DNA of 50,055 nt, taken from Burkholderiales bacterium. Its GTDB lineage: Bacteria; Pseudomonadota; Gammaproteobacteria; Burkholderiales; SG8-39. This document shows, in pieces, positions 47,185 through 50,055 of this stretch; within the stretch, counting starts at the first letter, position 1, and every line of letters starts with the position of its first letter. The stretch spans positions 1-50,055 of the forward strand of contig JAOAEA010000027.1 of NCBI GenBank assembly GCA_026417035.1, given 5' to 3'. A program made the position numbers and the translations under genes. The notes below the pieces were generated by a model. It made no database searches and had not been told where the DNA came from. It saw nothing but the letters and a program-made list of their open reading frames with translations.

Positions 47185-48024
47185 ATGGACGCCGCCACCC
47201 ACGACTGGATCGCCCTCGTCGCGCTCGCGCTGACCCTCGGCGTCAAGCACGGCCTCGACGCCGACCACCTGGTGGCGATCGACGGGCTCACGCGGTTCAA
47301 CGGCGCGGCGCGCCCGGCGCTCGCCCGCTGGGTCGGCGTGCTCTTCTCGCTCGGGCACGGCGCGATCGTCGTCGCGTTCGCGGTGGGCGTGGGCCTCGCG
47401 GCCGGCAAGTGGATCGTGCCCGCGTGGGTCGAGGACCTCGGCGCGTGGATCTCGATCGGCTTCCTCGCGGCGCTCGGCACGCTCAACATCGCGGCGGTCG
47501 CGCGCACGCCCCCCGACGGCGTGGTGCAGACCGTGGCGATCCGCGGGCGCTTCCTCGGGCGGCTGATGCGCACGTCGAATCCGCTCGCCATCATGGCCGT
47601 CGGCGCGCTGTTCGCGGTCTCGTTCGACACGCTCTCGCAGGCGGCGCTCTTCGCCGTGGCGGCGACCAAGGTCGGCGCGTGGCAGGACGGCGCCGTGCTC
47701 GCAGTCGTGTTCATGCTCGGCATGGCGATCGCCGACGGCGCCAACGGCTTCTGGATGTCGTCGCTCCTCGCGAGCGCCGACCGCCGCGCGCGCATCGCCT
47801 CGCGCGTGATGGGCCTCGCCGTCGGGGCGCTCAGCCTCGGCGTCGCCGCGCTCGGGGTGGCGAAGTACTTCTCCGGCGCGCTCGATGCCTGGCTCGAAGG
47901 CAGGGAGCTCGCCCTCGGCCTCGCCGTGATCGCCGCCGTCGCGCTCGCTTTCCTCGTCGCGGTGGCCCTCGCGCCGCGGCCGGCGGCGGCGCGCGCCGCG
48001 GCCGCCGAGAACCCGATCCGCTAG
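47185..48024 (+). CDS. hoxN: NiCoT-family nickel permease HoxN
   Basis: 279 residues with seven to eight membrane helices. The NiCoT signature H-x4-D-H is in LGVKHGLDADHLVAIDGLTR, followed by VGVLFSLGHGAIVVAFAVGV and AVSFDTLSQAALFAVAATKV. These high-affinity inner-membrane permeases import Ni2+ (sometimes Co2+). It lies 89 bases after hoxJ and just before the TonB receptor gene, so the pair probably forms a nickel uptake operon serving hydrogenase assembly and controlled by NikR. The carboxy-terminal tail is Ala/Arg-rich. Confidence 0.93.
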   Translation: MDAATHDWIALVALALTLGVKHGLDADHLVAIDGLTRFNGAARPALARWVGVLFSLGHGAIVVAFAVGVGLAAGKWIVPAWVEDLGAWISIGFLAALGTLNIAAVARTPPDGVVQTVAIRGRFLGRLMRTSNPLAIMAVGALFAVSFDTLSQAALFAVAATKVGAWQDGAVLAVVFMLGMAIADGANGFWMSSLLASADRRARIASRVMGLAVGALSLGVAALGVAKYFSGALDAWLEGRELALGLAVIAAVALAFLVAVALAPRPAAARAAAAENPIR

Positions 48025-48042
48025 CTTCGCGGGATACGCCCC

Positions 48043-50055
48043 ATGCGCACAGGTGCAGCGATCAGTAAGAAGTCCTGCAAAATCTTCCCATTCCGGCTCC
48101 GGCGCGGGGCGCTTGCGCTCGCGCTCGCCGCCGCCTTCGACCTGGCGCAGGCGCAGGAGCCGACCGTGCTGCCGGAAGTCGAGGTGACCGCAGCGCCGGG
48201 ACTGCTCCTCGGGGAAGCGGCCGCGGCGTCGGAGGGGACGGTGACGCAGCGCGAGATCGTCTCGCGCCCTTCGATCCGGCCGGCGGACGTCCTCGAGCTG
48301 GTGCCCGGCATGATCGTCACGCAGCACAGCGGCGCGGGGAAAGCGAACCAGTATTTCCTGCGCGGCTTCAACCTCGACCACGGCACGGACTTCTCGGCGC
48401 GCGTCGCGGGGATGCCGGTGAACATGCCGACCCACGCGCACGGCCAGGGCTATCTCGATCTCAACTTCCTGATCCCGGAGCTCGTGCGGCGCATGGACTA
48501 CCGCAAGGGCCCGTACTACGCGGACGTCGGCGACTTCTCCTCCGCGGGCAGCGTCTCCATCGACTACTTCCGCACGCTCCCCGAGAACTTCGGGCAGCTC
48601 GAGTACGGCAACTACGGCTACCGGCGCGCGGTCGTCGCCGCCTCGCCGCGCCTCGGGCCCGGGACGCTGCTCGCCGCCGGCGAGCTCTTCCACGACGACG
48701 GACCGTGGGAGGTGCCGCAGGACTACAAGAAGCTGAACGGCGTCCTCTCCTACAGCGCCGGGACGCTCGCGAACGGCTGGGCGATCACGGCGATGGGCTA
48801 CTCGGGCAAGTGGAACGCCACCGACCAGGTGCCGCTGCGCGCGCTCGAATCGGGGCTCATCGGCCGCTTCGGGACGCTCGACGCCTCCGACGGCGGCGAG
48901 ACCTGGCGCTACTCGCTATCCGGCCAGTGGACGCGCTCGGACGCGACGAGCGCGACCGCCGCCAATGCCTATTTCGTGAGCTACGGGCTCGACCTCTGGT
49001 CGAACTTCACCTACTTCCTCAACGACCCGGTGAACGGCGACCAGTTCCGGCAGTCCGACCGGCGCAAGATCGGCGGCCTCGATCTCGCGCAGCGCTGGCA
49101 GGGGCGCTGGAACGCGATCGAGTACGAGAACGCGATCGGCTTTTCCGGCCGCTACGACCGCATCAACCCGGTCACGCTCGCGCTCACCCGCGAGCGCCAG
49201 GACCTGACGCTCGTGCGCGAGGACAAGGTGAACCAGACCTCGGCGGCGCTCTGGGCGCAGAACGACACGCGCTGGACGCCGTGGGCGCGCACGGTCCTCG
49301 GCCTGCGCGCCGAACAGTTCTGGTTCGACGTCACGTCGAACCTTCCGGAGAACTCGGGCCGCGAGTCCGCGGGGAAGGTCCTGCCCAAGGCGACGCTCGT
49401 GCTCGGTCCTTGGGCGCGGACCGAGCTCTACGCGAACTGGGGGCAGGGCTACCACTCCAACGACGCGCGCGGCGTGATGACGCGCATCAACCCCGACCCG
49501 CGCGACCCCGGTTACCTGCAGCCGGTGACCCCGGTCACGCCGCTCGCCAAGACGACCGGCTACGAGGTGGGCCTGCGCAGCGCGCCCGGCTTCGGGTTCC
49601 AGACGACGCTCGCGCTGTGGCGGCCCGACATCGACTCGGAGCTCCTTCGGCGACGCCGGCACCACCGAGCCGAGCCGGCCGAGCCGCCGGGAGGGGGTCG
49701 AGTGGTACGCCTACTGGTCGCCGCGCCCGTGGCTCGCGTTCGACCTCCTCTACGCTTACACGAAGGCGCGCTTCACCGACGGCGACCCGGTCGGCGACCG
49801 AGTCCCCGGCGCGATCGAGCAGGCCGCGAACGGCGGCGTGACGCTCTTCCCCTGGAACGGCTTCTTCGGGAGCCTGCGCTTCCGCTACTTCGGCTCGCGG
49901 CCGCTCGTCGAGGACAACTCCGTGCGCTCGTCGTCCTCGCTCATCTGGAACCTGCGCGCCGGCTACCAGTTCACGAAGAACTGGCAGCTCGCCCTCGACG
50001 TGATCAACCTCTTCGACCGTGACGCGAGCGACATCGACTACTTCTACACCTCGCG
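48043..50055 (+). CDS. TonB-dependent receptor, probably for nickel; frameshifted near 49648 and cut by the window edge
   Basis: A signal peptide (FPFRLRRGALALALAAAFDL) is followed by VLPEVEVTAAPG, close to a TonB box, and a plug domain (RPADVLELVPGMIVTQHSGA, NQYFLRGFNLDHGTDFSARV, PVNMPTHAHGQGYLDLNFLI, YYADVGDFSSAGSVSIDYFR). Barrel strands with aromatic girdles continue to IDSELL at 49647. The correct barrel then continues in the next frame (GDAGTTEPSRPSRREGVEWY, AYWSPRPWLAFDLLYAYTKA, and on to VINLFDRDASDIDYFYTS) up to the window edge. The break equals one extra or two missing bases. Being 18 bases downstream of hoxN and near nikR, it most likely takes up a nickel chelate; that is inference. 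The plug's THAHGQGY is His-containing. Confidence 0.85.

Overview
The window is a very GC-rich stretch of a chromosome or large replicon, most likely from a betaproteobacterium (Burkholderiales or a relative). The reasons are the codon use, a TctC/Bug-type periplasmic binding protein, a tRNA-Arg with an encoded CCA end, and a hydrogenase cluster whose gene order closely follows that of Cupriavidus necator as I recall it. This placement is an inference from content; no 16S rRNA gene is present.

Bases 1-23,200 are a mixed housekeeping and accessory region. In order: the first residues of a thiamine-diphosphate enzyme (minus strand), tRNA-Arg(ACG), a VapBC-like toxin-antitoxin pair whose toxin is frameshifted, an aromatic-ring FAD monooxygenase, a penicillin-acylase-type Ntn hydrolase, three small membrane proteins (SHOCT, DUF502, ceramidase-like), an anchored alpha/beta hydrolase, an orphan Bug protein, an ammonium transporter behind an excellent sigma-54 promoter, a fatty acid hydroxylase/sterol desaturase, a second FAD monooxygenase, a patatin, two large unrecognised proteins, a VOC protein, a DUF4124 protein, a large FAD/Fe-S D-lactate (glycolate) dehydrogenase and a Tat-exported FecR-domain protein.

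Bases 23,238-25,943 look like a mobile-DNA scar of visibly lower GC. A class C beta-lactamase-like serine hydrolase sits between a decayed IS5-family transposase and a decayed IS481-family transposase.

From 26,250 to the right edge there is a nearly continuous [NiFe]-hydrogenase locus on the plus strand: hoxK-hoxG-hoxZ (membrane-bound uptake hydrogenase), a HigA-like regulator, hoxM-L-O-Q-R-T-V (protease, chaperones, rubredoxin), hypA-B-F-C-D-E-X (nickel insertion and CN/CO ligand synthesis), hoxA, nikR, hoxJ, hoxN (nickel permease) and a TonB-dependent receptor that is probably for nickel. The small subunit has the six-cysteine proximal-cluster signature of oxygen-tolerant group 1d enzymes, and hypX and the hoxOQRTV set fit aerobic maturation. 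HypB has a long amino-terminal domain with about 65 histidines in repeats, suggesting nickel storage. In C. necator, as I recall, the H2 sensor genes hoxBC lie between hoxA and hoxJ; here that slot holds nikR.

Four conserved genes (PIN toxin, hypF, hoxJ, TonB receptor) each carry one frameshift of the same class (+1 or -2). They may be natural lesions, but residual sequence errors are an equally good explanation. Several hyp junctions carry imperfect inverted repeats, and the 5' end of hypF is duplicated just upstream of the gene.
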